Below, piece by piece: positions 53,127-62,350 of a stretch of 64,000 nt of DNA. Within the stretch, counting starts at the first letter, position 1; every line of letters begins with the position of its first letter. The notes beneath the pieces are model-generated. The model ran no database searches and was not told the DNA's origin. It saw nothing but the letters and a program-made list of their open reading frames with translations. The position numbers were made by a program, and so were the translations under genes. Origin of the DNA: R-RK-3 sp031399085. Its GTDB lineage: Bacteria > Pseudomonadota > Alphaproteobacteria > Rhizobiales > Rhodomicrobiaceae. The DNA lies in contig JANNOQ010000095.1 of NCBI GenBank assembly GCA_031399085.1, positions 58,233 through 122,232 of the forward strand. Direction: 5' to 3'.

Positions 53127-54742
53127 CAAAAGAGCGGCTGTACCTCTTCGATACCACGCTGCGCGACGGGGCGCAGGCGCAGGGCGTGAGCTTTTCGCTG
53201 GAGGATAAGCTGCTGATCGCGCGCGCGCTCGACGATCTCGGCCTCGATTACATCGAGGGCGGCTATCCCGGCGCGAACCCGACCGACACGGCCTTTTTCA
53301 GCGAGAAGCGCGGCCTGAAAAACGCGCGCGTCACGGCCTTCGGCATGACCAAGCGCGCCGGGCGGTCCGTCTCCAACGACCCCGGCTTTGCGGAAATTCT
53401 GGACGCCCAGGCCGACGCCGTATGTTTGGTCGCCAAAAGCTGGGATTTTCACGTTCAGATCGCGCTCGGCATCACCAACGAGGAGAATCTGGACTCAATC
53501 GCCGAGTCTGTCCGCGCCGTCGCCGCAGCCGGCCGCGAGCCGATGATCGACTGCGAGCATTTCTTCGACGGCTACAAAGCGAACCGTGACTATGCGCTGG
53601 CCTGCGCCAAAGCCGCCCACGAGGCGGGCGCCCGCTGGGTCGTGCTCTGCGACACCAATGGCGGCACGCTGCCGCATGAGATCGAGGCCATTGTCGCCGA
53701 AGTCGCGCGGCATGTACCCGGCGGCCGTCTCGGCATTCACGCACATAACGACACGGAGAACGCCGTCGCCAATACTCTGGCCGCGATCCGCGCCGGAGTG
53801 CGACAGGTCCAGGGCACGCTAAACGGCATCGGCGAACGCTGCGGCAACGCCAATCTTACGTCGATCATCCCGACGCTGCTGCTGAAACCCGATTTCGCCG
53901 GCCGTTTCGAGACGGGCATCACACCGGAGCGGCTGAAATGGCTTACCCACGCCTCGCGCCTGCTTGACGAGGTGCTGAACCGCGCGCCGAACCGGGCGGC
54001 GGCCTATGTCGGCGAGTCGGCCTTCGCGCACAAAGGCGGCATCCATGTCTCGGCCGTCCAGAAAGACCCGCGCACCTATGAGCATGTGCCGCCGGAAGCG
54101 GTTGGCAACAGCCGCAAGCTGCTAGTCTCCAATCAGGCCGGGCGGTCCAACATCATCGCCGAGCTTGAGCGCATCGGTATCCCTATGCGCGCCGACGATC
54201 CGCAAATTGGCCAGTTGCTGGAGGAGGTGAAGCGGCGCGAATCTCTCGGCTACGCCTATGAGGCGGCGGACGCCTCGTTCGAGCTACTGGCGCGCCGCAC
54301 GCTGGGCGAGGTGCCCGAATATTTCCGTGTTGAAGGCTTCCGCGTGCTGGTCGAACGCCGCCACAATGCGCTGGGCGAATTGATCACGGTTTCGGAGGCG
54401 ACGGTCAAAGTGAAAGTCGCGGGCCAGTTGGTCATGAATGTCGGCGAGGGGAACGGCCCCGTTCACGCGCTCGATCAGGCGCTGCGGCGCGATCTCGGCA
54501 AATATCAGGACTATATTCGTGGCATCGAGCTGGTCGACTACAAGGTCCGCATCCTTACCGGCGGTACCGACGCCGTGACCCGCGTGCTTATCGAGACGCA
54601 TGACCGCGACACCGGCAGCCGCTGGTTCACGGTCGGCGTGTCGCCCAACATCGTCGATGCCTCGTTCGAGGCGCTGCTGGATTCGATCACCTATAAGCTG
54701 TTGAAAAACAAAGCGCCGGCGCCCGACGCGCTGGCCGCGTGA
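53123..54742 (+). CDS. cimA: (R)-citramalate synthase
   Basis: A 539-residue LeuA-like enzyme condensing acetyl-CoA and pyruvate to citramalate, the threonine-independent route to isoleucine. The HMGL-like TIM barrel carries DTTLRDGAQAQGVSFS and HAHNDTENAVAN metal residues, and a LeuA allosteric domain follows (about residues 400-530). The motif DGAQAQG and the length match the CimA/TIGR00977 type; a homocitrate-synthase-like role is less likely. It starts inside the stop of the preceding gene. Confidence 0.92.
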   Translation: MTKERLYLFDTTLRDGAQAQGVSFSLEDKLLIARALDDLGLDYIEGGYPGANPTDTAFFSEKRGLKNARVTAFGMTKRAGRSVSNDPGFAEILDAQADAVCLVAKSWDFHVQIALGITNEENLDSIAESVRAVAAAGREPMIDCEHFFDGYKANRDYALACAKAAHEAGARWVVLCDTNGGTLPHEIEAIVAEVARHVPGGRLGIHAHNDTENAVANTLAAIRAGVRQVQGTLNGIGERCGNANLTSIIPTLLLKPDFAGRFETGITPERLKWLTHASRLLDEVLNRAPNRAAAYVGESAFAHKGGIHVSAVQKDPRTYEHVPPEAVGNSRKLLVSNQAGRSNIIAELERIGIPMRADDPQIGQLLEEVKRRESLGYAYEAADASFELLARRTLGEVPEYFRVEGFRVLVERRHNALGELITVSEATVKVKVAGQLVMNVGEGNGPVHALDQALRRDLGKYQDYIRGIELVDYKVRILTGGTDAVTRVLIETHDRDTGSRWFTVGVSPNIVDASFEALLDSITYKLLKNKAPAPDALAA

Positions 54743-54751
54743 GGGGAAAAC

Positions 54752-55153
54752 ATGGCGTACCGGGTGTGGATATTTCTGGCGGGCGTTTCGGCCCTGCTTG
54801 CGGTGCTGGCCGGCGCGTATGGCGCACACGCGCTGAACCAGGCCGGCGTGCCGGCGAGCGCCGTGAAGATTTACGAGTCCGGCCAGTTCTATCAAATGGT
54901 GCATTCCGTCGCGATGCTCGGCCTGGCCGCGCTGATCGCCGCCACCGATGGCCGCCGCTCCGGCTGGGCGAATTGGCTGCTGCAGATCGCCGGGCTGGCG
55001 TTCCTCGCGGGCGTCGTGATGTTTTCGGGCGGGATCTATGTCCAGATCCTCAAGGGCGTGCAGTTGGGCGTGCCTGTCGTGCCCGCTGGCGGCATCGCGT
55101 TCCTGATCGGCTGGTCGGCGCTGGCGCTTTCGAGCTTCGGGTTTCGCGGCTGA
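54752..55153 (+). CDS. DUF423 membrane protein
   Basis: A 133-residue protein with four membrane helices. The conserved GAYGAHAL in the first helix-loop, YQMVHSVAML and the FSGGIYVQILKG segment are all DUF423 features. Function unknown. It starts 9 bp after cimA with GGGG upstream of the ATG and is convergent with ispA. Confidence 0.88.
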   Translation: MAYRVWIFLAGVSALLAVLAGAYGAHALNQAGVPASAVKIYESGQFYQMVHSVAMLGLAALIAATDGRRSGWANWLLQIAGLAFLAGVVMFSGGIYVQILKGVQLGVPVVPAGGIAFLIGWSALALSSFGFRG

Positions 55154-55191
55154 AGTTTCTACGTTACCGCAAACAGCTAAAGCCTGGCGCG

Positions 55192-56121
55192 TCAATGCTT
55201 CCGGTTGGAGACGAAATGCGCGGCGGCGGCGAGCGTCCCGGCGGCCGAGCCGAACGGCGCAAGCGCATCAATCGCGCGTGCTTCCATCTCGCACAGGCGT
55301 TTGCGCGCGGCATCAGCGCCGATCAGCGAAACAAGCGTCGCCTTGCCCGCTTCCCGGTCCTTGGCGACGGCTTTGCCGACCAGCGCCGCGTCGCCTTCGA
55401 CATCGAGGAGATCGTCGGCAAGCTGGAATGCGAGGCCCAGCGCTGCGCCGTAATCCGTGAGAGCCCGGCGCTGAACCTCGCCCGCGCCCGCAAGAATTGC
55501 TCCAGCGTCGCAGGCGAAGTGGATCAGCCTGCCAGTCTTCATGGATTGCAGCTGCAAAATCTCGGCCTCTCCAAGCTCCTGACCTGGCGCCAGCAAATCG
55601 AGCATTTGACCGCCCGCCATGCCAGCCCGCCCCGACCCGCGCGCCAGCTTCAGCGCCAGCTCGCTGCGCACAGCGGCATCCGGATGGGTCGCTGGGTCGG
55701 TCACGATCTCGAAGGCCAACGTCAGCAGCGCGTCGCCGGCGAGAATGGCGGTGGCCTCGTCGAAGGCCTTGTGCACAGTCGGCCGCCCGCGCCGTATATC
55801 GTCGTCATCCATGGCGGGCAAATCGTCGTGGACGAGCGAATAGCAATGCACGCATTCGAGGGCTGCCGCCGCATTCAGCGCCGCTTCATCGGCAAGGCCG
55901 CATATTCGGGCGGTCTCTAAAACCAGGAATGGACGCAGCCTTTTGCCGCCGCCCAGCACGGCATGACGCATGGCCTCGCCCAACCGGTCGGGAACAAATT
56001 CGTGCCGCTGCGATTTCGTTAGCCACGCTTCCAGCCGCGCGTCGATAAGGCTTGCGCAGCGATTTAGCCGCTGGTTAAAGCTTGCCAGGTCCGTTGTGTG
56101 TTTCAAGTTGTCCAAGTCCAT
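55192..56121 (-). CDS. ispA: Polyprenyl (farnesyl/geranylgeranyl) diphosphate synthase
   Basis: A 309-residue trans-prenyltransferase extending allylic diphosphates. The first aspartate motif is HDDLPAMDDDDIRRG and the second is DDLLDVEGD, with GGGKRLRP upstream. It supplies quinones and the lipid carrier. The start MDLDNL was chosen; longer frames antisense to mtgA have no family resemblance. This ATG overlaps the opposite-strand mtgA ATG in a single CATG. Confidence 0.94.
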   Translation of the reverse strand: MDLDNLKHTTDLASFNQRLNRCASLIDARLEAWLTKSQRHEFVPDRLGEAMRHAVLGGGKRLRPFLVLETARICGLADEAALNAAAALECVHCYSLVHDDLPAMDDDDIRRGRPTVHKAFDEATAILAGDALLTLAFEIVTDPATHPDAAVRSELALKLARGSGRAGMAGGQMLDLLAPGQELGEAEILQLQSMKTGRLIHFACDAGAILAGAGEVQRRALTDYGAALGLAFQLADDLLDVEGDAALVGKAVAKDREAGKATLVSLIGADAARKRLCEMEARAIDALAPFGSAAGTLAAAAHFVSNRKH

Positions 56122-57067
56122 GAACGCCATCGCCGAAAAGATGCGCCAGATAGCCGCCAGGCTCAAGTCCGCTGGCGACATGATGAGGCGAACGGCTGGC
56201 GCGCGTGTCCGGGATGCAATGAACGCGGCGCAACGGACGCGCGAATGGCGCGGCGAGCGGCACGATACGAGCAAAACCGCCGTGGCTCCTGCGGCGAACG
56301 GCGAGTGGAGCGATACGGCAATCGCCGGACGCGCGCGGATGGACGACACGAGCGTGCGTCTGGAGCAGGCGAGCGGCCGGGCGCGGCACCCGCTGTTGAA
56401 GGCAATGCGCATTGCGCTTATCGCCCTCGCAGCTTTCCTGGCGCTGCCCTACCCGCTGATGCTGATCTTCCGCGTCGCCGATCCGCCTTTCTCGTCGCTG
56501 ATGCTGCGGCATGCGTTGCTCGGGCGCGATATCCGTCACGATTGGGTCGATTTCCAGGATATTTCGCCCAATCTCGCCACCGCCGCCGTCATCGCCGAGG
56601 ATGCCGCGTTCTGCCGCCATTGGGGCGTCGATTGGGACGCGGTCGGCGACGCGCTGGAAGATTTAGAGGACGGCGACCGGCCGCGCGGGGCAAGCACCAT
56701 CCCCATGCAGACGGCGAAGAACCTCTTCCTCTGGCCGGAGCAGGACTATTTGCGTAAGGCGCTTGAAGTGCCACTTGCCAGCTTTATGACGCTTGTCTGG
56801 CCTAAGCAGCGGGTCTTGGAAGTTTATCTGAACATCGCCGAATGGGGCCCTGGCATTTACGGGGCGGAAGCGGCGTCCCGATATCATTTTGGCAAGTCGG
56901 CCGCGTCGCTCAGCCAAAGCGAGGCGGCGTTGCTGGTGGCGGCGCTGCCCAGCCCACAAAAGCGCAATGCGGGCAAGCCCAACGGCCGGACGCAAAGTCT
57001 CGCCGTCCGCGTTCAAACCCGGGTCGCCCGGGAATCGGCGGACGCTTCGTGCATTTTTGGCCGATAG
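56120..57067 (+). CDS. mtgA: Monofunctional peptidoglycan glycosyltransferase
   Basis: A 315-residue GT51 enzyme polymerising lipid II at the inner membrane. One helix (about 97-118) is followed by AEDAAFCRHWGVDW (E160), GASTIPMQTAKNLFLW and QRVLEVYLNIAEWGPGIYGAEAASRYHF. An extra charged 95-residue N-terminus precedes the helix, where orthologues usually start; its codons are GC3-rich, which supports a real coding extension. ATGs at 56339 and 56405 are shorter alternatives. Confidence 0.9.
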   Translation: MNAIAEKMRQIAARLKSAGDMMRRTAGARVRDAMNAAQRTREWRGERHDTSKTAVAPAANGEWSDTAIAGRARMDDTSVRLEQASGRARHPLLKAMRIALIALAAFLALPYPLMLIFRVADPPFSSLMLRHALLGRDIRHDWVDFQDISPNLATAAVIAEDAAFCRHWGVDWDAVGDALEDLEDGDRPRGASTIPMQTAKNLFLWPEQDYLRKALEVPLASFMTLVWPKQRVLEVYLNIAEWGPGIYGAEAASRYHFGKSAASLSQSEAALLVAALPSPQKRNAGKPNGRTQSLAVRVQTRVARESADASCIFGR

Positions 57068-57218
57068 ACCTTGACTCCGCTCTGGCCAAAGCCGGATGAC
57101 ATCATTATAAGACGCCTGATGAGCGCCTCCTGGTCAGGCGCGAGCGAATTCATGGATAGGCTTGCGGGTGGCGTTCGTCCCTGGCGAGCCTTTAGCTCGT
57201 TTTTGAGGTAGATGCGAA

Positions 57219-57404
57219 ATGGCCGTTCCAAAACGAAAAACCTCCCGCATGAAGCGTGGGACACGCCGGTCCGCCGACGCACTCACCGCACCGACCTATG
57301 TCGAGGACAAGGAGTCGGGTGAACTGCGGCGTCCACATCATATCGACCTCAAATCGGGCAAATATCGCGGCCGGCAGGTTCTCGAAGCCAAAGACGATTT
57401 TTAA
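57219..57404 (+). CDS. rpmF: Ribosomal protein bL32
   Basis: A 61-residue bL32 starting MAVPKRKTSRMKRGTRRSA, with the alphaproteobacterial form lacking zinc cysteines (ends YRGRQVLEAKDDF). It is a component of the large ribosomal subunit. A GAGG site lies before the ATG. It follows mtgA after 151 bp, a frequent Hyphomicrobiales arrangement. Confidence 0.97.
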   Translation: MAVPKRKTSRMKRGTRRSADALTAPTYVEDKESGELRRPHHIDLKSGKYRGRQVLEAKDDF

Positions 57405-57516
57405 GACTTGGCCGCAGAGCCGGCGTTCGAGCGGCCAGGGCCGGATAGCACGGCTGATTTACCTTCGCGGGGGCGCTCAAGCCCGGTCAATGCACATAAG
57501 AGATGGAGAGTGAACG

Positions 57517-57945
57517 ATGATCCTCAGCATACCGTGGCTTGTAGTGGCGATCCTTTTGTACAATGCGGTGGCGTTCTCATCGTCATGGCCGGTCCCGGGA
57601 ACCCCCGGGCCGACGATTTTTGACGATCGGTTGTTATCGTTCGATATGATTTCCGGCGCGACATGGAACCTGACCGTCGGGGATGTCGTGGTGATTGTCA
57701 CGTTGAGTTTGCTGTTCATCGAACTCATCAAGGCGACCCGCACCGGCGGCTCCTCGATCGTCGACCATGCGCTGTCCACAATCCTTTTCATGGTCTGTCT
57801 TGTGGAATTTCTAGTTGTGCGTCAGGCTGCCACATCGACGTTTTTCTTTATTCTCGTGGTTACGATGATCGACGTGATCGCTGGCTTCTCGATTACCATT
57901 CGCGGTGCGCGGCGTGACTTTGGCTTGGGCCAAGGGACCAACTGA
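57517..57945 (+). CDS. Four-helix membrane protein, unknown
   Basis: A 142-residue protein with four hydrophobic helices (IPWLVVAILLYNAVAF, VGDVVVIVTLSLLFIELI, ALSTILFMVCLVEFLVV and FFFILVVTMIDVIAGF) and an outside loop SSSWPVPGTPGPTIFDD. A GGAG site precedes the ATG. A good terminator follows. I do not recognise a named family; it stands between rpmF and nadQ. Confidence 0.75.
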   Translation: MILSIPWLVVAILLYNAVAFSSSWPVPGTPGPTIFDDRLLSFDMISGATWNLTVGDVVVIVTLSLLFIELIKATRTGGSSIVDHALSTILFMVCLVEFLVVRQAATSTFFFILVVTMIDVIAGFSITIRGARRDFGLGQGTN

Positions 57946-57988
57946 TTCGGAAGCGGTTGTCCGATCGTTGTGCTGCTGAATTATAATG

Positions 57989-58018
57989 GGGGCGCTTTTA
58001 ACGGCGCCCCTTATTTTT
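57989..58018 (+). terminator. Rho-independent terminator
   Basis: A 7-bp GC stem, GGGGCGC with GCGCCCC, an 8-nt loop and the U-tract TTATTTTT. It ends the transcript of the four-helix membrane protein gene, just before nadQ. Confidence 0.8.
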
Positions 58019-58030
58019 AGATGCGCAGAC

Positions 58031-59050
58031 ATGTCGTCCTCTTCCTTTATTGCCCGGCCATTGGAAACACCGCTCAACGGCGAGGTTGCCGTCGAGATCG
58101 GCCTCACCGCCGCGATCGTCTCGGTTGACGGCGACAATCCCCGCATTTTGGTGGTGAAGCCGGGCGACGGGACGCCGGACCGCCGCGCCGCGCTGCCTTT
58201 CGGCCTCTTCGCCCCGCTCGACCACCGGACCCTGGAAATCGGGCTGCGGGCGTGGGTCAAGGATCAGACCGGCCTTGAACTAGGCTATGTCGAACAGCTT
58301 TACACCTTCGCGGATCGCGGACGCCATGCGCGTCAGGGCGATGTCGGGATGCAGGTGGTCTCCATTGGCTATCTGGCGCTCACCGGATCGGGCGCACATT
58401 GCGGTCTCAAGCATGGCGATTGGCAAAATTGGTACAATTATTGTCCATGGGAGGACCGGCGCACGGAAAAGCCGGCCATTCTGACCAATGAAATCCTTCC
58501 CCGCCTAACCAGCTGGGCGCGCCAAAAAGAACCTGCGGACGCCCCCCCGCGGCCGCTCAGCCGCGATGACCGTCTCGGCATTTGCTTCGGCGGGGCGTTG
58601 GGTTGGGACGAGGAGAAGGTGCTGGACCGTTACGAGCTGCTATACGAGGCAGGGCTCGTCGGCGAGGCTTCGACCGATGGTCGCGAGGCCGCCAAGCATT
58701 GGACGAACCTGCCGTCCTTCGGGGTGGCAATGCAGTTCGATCATCGCCGCATCCTGGCAACCGCCATGAGCCGGCTACGCGGAAAAATCAAATACCGCCC
58801 TGTCATTTTCGAGCTGATGCCGGAAACCTTCACCCTGTTCGAGCTGCAGCGAACCGTGGAGGCGATTTTGGGCAGTCACCTGCACAAACAGAATTTCCGG
58901 CGGCTTATTGCGTCCTCCGGTCTGGTTGAAGCGACGGGCGACGTGCGCATGGCGACGGGCGGACGCCCGGCGAAGGCCTTCCGCTTCCGTCGCGAGGTCG
59001 TCTTAGAGCGCCCAGCCGCTGGCGTGCGTGTCCGAGGCGGGCGCGGGTGA
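58031..59050 (+). CDS. nadQ: NadQ-type NAD biosynthesis regulator
   Basis: A 339-residue protein with a Nudix-like N-terminal domain (about 20-150; VEIGLTAAIVSVDGDNPRILVV, LEIGLRAWVKDQTGLELGYVEQLYTFADRGR) that lacks a full catalytic Nudix box, and a C-terminal winged-helix part (about 255-325; FTLFELQRTVEAILG, KQNFRRLIASSGLVEATGD, GRPAKAFRF). This is the COG4111/NadQ architecture, the alphaproteobacterial repressor of de novo NAD synthesis genes. NrtR is the closest alternative family. The ATG at 58031 was chosen; an upstream in-frame start would overlap the terminator. A matching operator pair lies at nadA. Confidence 0.75.
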   Translation: MSSSSFIARPLETPLNGEVAVEIGLTAAIVSVDGDNPRILVVKPGDGTPDRRAALPFGLFAPLDHRTLEIGLRAWVKDQTGLELGYVEQLYTFADRGRHARQGDVGMQVVSIGYLALTGSGAHCGLKHGDWQNWYNYCPWEDRRTEKPAILTNEILPRLTSWARQKEPADAPPRPLSRDDRLGICFGGALGWDEEKVLDRYELLYEAGLVGEASTDGREAAKHWTNLPSFGVAMQFDHRRILATAMSRLRGKIKYRPVIFELMPETFTLFELQRTVEAILGSHLHKQNFRRLIASSGLVEATGDVRMATGGRPAKAFRFRREVVLERPAAGVRVRGGRG

Positions 59051-59632
59051 TCACGCGTGGGCTTATCACAGCGTCAAACTAACAATTTCTGTGGAGTTAA
59101 TGCTTTTTTAACCGCCGCCACCTTTAAGGCGCGCCATTTAACCTTTATATTAAGCAACTTGGGATTGAACTGAAGTGACCGACGGGCCGAAAAGTAAGTC
59201 TCAGCACACGGCTTGGCTTATCGCCATTGTTAACAATGTTGCGCAAATGCCTAAGCTGTCCGGCTTTTTTGCCAAGGCGGTCATTAGCGTGGCTTCCAAA
59301 AAACGATGAATGTGGTATTATCCCAGCCACAAAAGCACACGGTTGGTGACAAAGCGCGAAATCTTCCCGCTACAGGGCAAGTATTTTCTAAATTTGCGTC
59401 GGTAACAAGCGGTCTCGGAACTGAGTCGCTTAGGATGCTGTTTACCTATGCACATGCTCCATCCGTCAGATTTTGGTTTGTATGGCTGCTGTCAATTGGG
59501 GGCAATGCGGCAGCTGTTGACACGGCGCGTGACCGATCGCGAGCTGTGAATTGTTTCGTCGGGATAGCGGACACGACGTAGTCAGAAGAAGGCTTTCGGC
59601 ACACGCGCCGGGAAAGAAACGTGAGAATGAGT
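59051..59632. other. Long non-coding region before carD
   Basis: About 580 bp with no convincing gene; a 91-codon frame (59306-59581) has no family resemblance. It contains a CtrA-type motif (59097-59113), a near-miss TTAA-N8-TTAA (59138-59153), a perfect 14-bp palindrome CATTGTTAACAATG (59225-59238) and a TTGACA at 59517. It may hold a long 5' leader or a small RNA. Confidence 0.55.
59097..59113 (+). promoter_or_regulatory. Candidate CtrA binding site
   Basis: TTAA-N7-TTAACC, an exact match to the CtrA full-site consensus TTAA-N7-TTAAC of alphaproteobacteria. It lies 46 bp after the nadQ stop and more than 500 bp before carD. The motif is short, so chance occurrence cannot be excluded. Confidence 0.4.
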
Positions 59633-60202
59633 ATGGCTGCGAAAAAGAAGTCCACACATCGCAACGGATTCCATAAGGACGAGTATATCGTCTACCCGAC
59701 ACACGGGGTTGGCCGAATTGTTGGCATCGAAGAACAGGAAATCGCCGGGTACAAGCTTGAACTTTTCATCATCAATTTTGAAAAGGACAAGATGACCCTG
59801 CGCGTTCCAACCGGGAAATGCGAAAGCGCCGGAATGCGCAAGCTGTCCGACGATTCCATCGTCACCCGAGCGCTGGACACGCTGCGCGGCCGCGCCCGTC
59901 TGAAACGGACGATGTGGAGCCGTCGCGCTCAGGAGTATGAAACCAAGATCAATTCTGGCAATCTGATCTCTATCGCGGAGGTCGTGCGCGATCTCTACCG
60001 TTCTGACAGTCAGCCGGAACAATCCTATTCGGAACGGCAGCTTTACGAAGCGGCGCTTGACCGGATGGCTCGCGAAATCGCTGCGGTCCAGGATGTGGAT
60101 GAAGTGATGGCGCTTCAGGCCATCAATGAATATTTAACTAAGGCCTCGCGGCTTCCCCGCAAGGTGGTCATCGAAGAGCATACGCAGGACGAAGCGGCCT
60201 GA
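59633..60202 (+). CDS. carD: CarD-family transcription regulator
   Basis: A 189-residue RNA-polymerase-binding factor that stabilises open promoter complexes. The Tudor-like RID domain reads FHKDEYIVYPTHGVGRIVGIEEQEIAG, and a helical C-terminal DNA-binding domain follows (RLKRTMWSRRAQEYETKINSG). MAAKKKS at 59633 matches the usual alphaproteobacterial start; GTG at 59621 and ATG at 59627 are alternatives. A hairpin 19 bp after the stop may be the terminator. Confidence 0.94.
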   Translation: MAAKKKSTHRNGFHKDEYIVYPTHGVGRIVGIEEQEIAGYKLELFIINFEKDKMTLRVPTGKCESAGMRKLSDDSIVTRALDTLRGRARLKRTMWSRRAQEYETKINSGNLISIAEVVRDLYRSDSQPEQSYSERQLYEAALDRMAREIAAVQDVDEVMALQAINEYLTKASRLPRKVVIEEHTQDEAA

Positions 60203-60220
60203 GCTAACGTATTATTGGAT

Positions 60221-60263
60221 AGACGGCGCGTAGAACATATTCAAGTTGTTCTGTGCGCCGTCT
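60221..60263 (+). terminator. Hairpin after carD
   Basis: A 17-bp stem (AGACGGCGC and TAGAACA pair with TGTTCTG and GCGCCGTCT, two wobble pairs) and a 9-nt loop. Only a weak T-rich stretch follows (GACTGATTTATT). Confidence 0.6.
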
Positions 60264-60314
60264 GACTGATTTATTCGGTTTCATCAAATTGGCATTCACG
60301 CATGCGACGGCGCT

Positions 60315-61124
60315 CTATAGATCGTGCAGGCTCGGATCTGTGCGAAATGAGTGAAAATTGAGATCCGCCCCAGCCATTCGCATTCGATTGACATTAACCT
60401 CGCCGGTGTTTCGCCTTTCGTAAGTTCCGTCTGGGAGCTTGGCTCTAGCCGGCATTTGATTTCCGCCCAGGATATAGATGCTGTCATTCACTTGGCTAAC
60501 AAAAAAGCCGACATGGCCGCGCCAAGACTCCCGCTTATGCTGAAACACGACTATATCGCCGGGTCGAGGACTCTCCGTCTTCAGGCCCCAGCTGCGGAAA
60601 GTCGCGGAGGCGGCGCTGGCGGTATGCGGCAACAGCTTTGGGGCGTCCTCGCGGTCTTGCCGACCCTTCTCAACGCACCAATTGACAAACGCGGCGCACC
60701 AGGCCGTTTGATCGCCGGCTGGCGTTCGCAGCGTGGTTGCATCGAAAAACGAGACGATCACCGGATTGGCGCGCACGGGCCACTCCTCGCCATAAAGATG
60801 CGCGTCGCTTCCCAGGTCGGCGTTCAGCTCACCTTGCCTCAAATCGGCAAAAAACTGCGCAACTTGAAACGGGTTTTGCCGCACCGGGCATTTCGTCAAA
60901 ATCTCTTTGGCCTTCTGGACTTCCGCCGGATAGGGCGAGGCGGTGCCTCTGGCCTGCAATTCGCGCGCCAGAAGATCGTCAAGACTAGGAACGGCTTTGC
61001 CCGCCTCGAATGGGAAAAGATTGCCGCTTTCAAGCTCGGCTGGCGCTGCTCCGGCATCGCCAGATTGCAGTGACAAAAGCGCCAATGCGGCGCCCGACGC
61101 GCTTAAAAATTGTCTTCTCTGCAC
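60315..61124 (-). CDS. Exported CHAP-domain (TIGR02594-like) cell-wall hydrolase
   Basis: A 269-residue protein with a twin-arginine-type signal (QRRQFLSASGAALALLSL) and a C-terminal CHAP/NlpC-P60-like domain. The catalytic cysteine is C143 in QTAWCAAFVNWCVEKG and the histidine is H204 in RGHVGFFV; RPGDIVVFQH is the conserved strand before it, and ILGGNQ follows, as in TIGR02594. It probably cleaves peptide bonds in peptidoglycan. The GTG start has GGAGG five bases upstream; the ATG six codons earlier lacks a site. It is 32 bp downstream of a lysozyme-like gene. Confidence 0.8.
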   Translation of the reverse strand: MQRRQFLSASGAALALLSLQSGDAGAAPAELESGNLFPFEAGKAVPSLDDLLARELQARGTASPYPAEVQKAKEILTKCPVRQNPFQVAQFFADLRQGELNADLGSDAHLYGEEWPVRANPVIVSFFDATTLRTPAGDQTAWCAAFVNWCVEKGRQDREDAPKLLPHTASAASATFRSWGLKTESPRPGDIVVFQHKRESWRGHVGFFVSQVNDSIYILGGNQMPARAKLPDGTYERRNTGEVNVNRMRMAGADLNFHSFRTDPSLHDL

Positions 61125-61156
61125 GTTCCCCTCCAAACTCATTGAATAAAAAATTT

Positions 61157-62131
61157 TCAATACGATCTTGGCGGCGCGGCAATCGCACCACGGGACGCCA
61201 GCTCTTTCACCAGCAGCGCCGCGCCGCACTGGCGGCTGACCGCATTGGGATCCCAAACCCCGTCCTTGACGTATTTTCCTTTGATGTATTGGTTGGAGAA
61301 ACTCCAAAGATAGGGCGATTCGATCCCGCGCCTTCGATAGCCAAAACCATTATATTTTTCAAAGCGATAAAGCATTTGCGCGATCGACCAATCCGGCTGG
61401 TTGTCGTATTTTTTCATCGCTAAGGCGTCGGCGGCACTTGCGATCCAGTCGGTCGGGGGAAGCCATTCCAGGGGCCGGCCGGCGGGAACCTGCCAGGTCC
61501 GCGCCCTGAGCGGGTCGCCATTATGCAGATGTCCCGAAAAGTTGAACCCTGCTTCCAGACTGTGGATGATGCCGACGACGTACCAGGGGATTTGCAATCG
61601 CTTTTCCACTTCGTCGTAGCGGCTGCGATTTTCCGGCTTTAACAGAGTGCCGATATGCCAGTTGGTGATCGCGGCGCGTTCCGAGCGCACGGCGCAATTG
61701 TCGTAAAGGGCCAGATAGCTGTCGCGCAACGGCTCAAATGTGTAAGTGACGGCCCGCTCATCGCCGTCCGTGAAGGGAGAACGCTCGGCATTGGCAAGCG
61801 CGCCCAAAAGTTCTGTCGCGTCCCTCACGGCGGCATCGAGGTCGCCGCCCGGTGCCCTCGCTCGGCTGCGTTGCTGGTCGAGGGCGGAAATTAGGTCGAC
61901 CAGCTCGGGGAGGATTGCGTCATAATCGTCGGTGATCTCGGCGGCAAGCGATCTGGGGGCTGAGGCCCCAGCGCCGGCGGCTCTGCGGCGAAGGTCGTTG
62001 AACGCCGAAGCCGCCGATCCGGACAAGCCGGTCCAGCCGTCCGCTTCGGCGGCCGCCAAAAGCGTGTTGCTGGCGCCGCCGCTGCCCAATAGCGCCGAGA
62101 GAAAGCCTAAAAATAAGCGGCGATTGAGCAT
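61157..62131 (-). CDS. Exported lysozyme-like protein
   Basis: A 324-residue protein with a twin-arginine-like signal (NRRLFLGFLSALLGSGG), a helical middle, and a C-terminal domain with IPWYVVGIIHSLEAGFNF (candidate catalytic E193), HLHNGDPLRARTWQVPAGRP, then SAADAL and YRFEKYNGFGYRRRGIESPYLWSFSN. This pattern matches lysozyme-like peptidoglycan hydrolases seen in proteobacteria and cyanobacteria, recognised from motifs, not from a search. It is the first gene of a two-gene operon with the CHAP protein and is divergent from the TPR-CHAT gene. Confidence 0.7.
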   Translation of the reverse strand: MLNRRLFLGFLSALLGSGGASNTLLAAAEADGWTGLSGSAASAFNDLRRRAAGAGASAPRSLAAEITDDYDAILPELVDLISALDQQRSRARAPGGDLDAAVRDATELLGALANAERSPFTDGDERAVTYTFEPLRDSYLALYDNCAVRSERAAITNWHIGTLLKPENRSRYDEVEKRLQIPWYVVGIIHSLEAGFNFSGHLHNGDPLRARTWQVPAGRPLEWLPPTDWIASAADALAMKKYDNQPDWSIAQMLYRFEKYNGFGYRRRGIESPYLWSFSNQYIKGKYVKDGVWDPNAVSRQCGAALLVKELASRGAIAAPPRSY

Positions 62132-62350
62132 CTTTCACCCATCAGTAAATTTGGCTTACGGATAACAGATTTGGTTATCCAGATCAAACGGCGTCGACCT
62201 GACGATGATTTTAGCAATTCCCGCCAAGATTGCGCCAGAAATCGCGCACACGCAAGCTGCCACACGGCGATTGATGACAGCGGCGTTGTTGCCGTGGTTA
62301 TACTTATGTGCAAAATACAGCGATTCATTAATGCTATCATAGGGGCTAAA

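Noticed and set aside
59306..59581. 91-codon frame upstream of carD
   Set aside because: No ribosome site, mixed codon use and no recognised domain.
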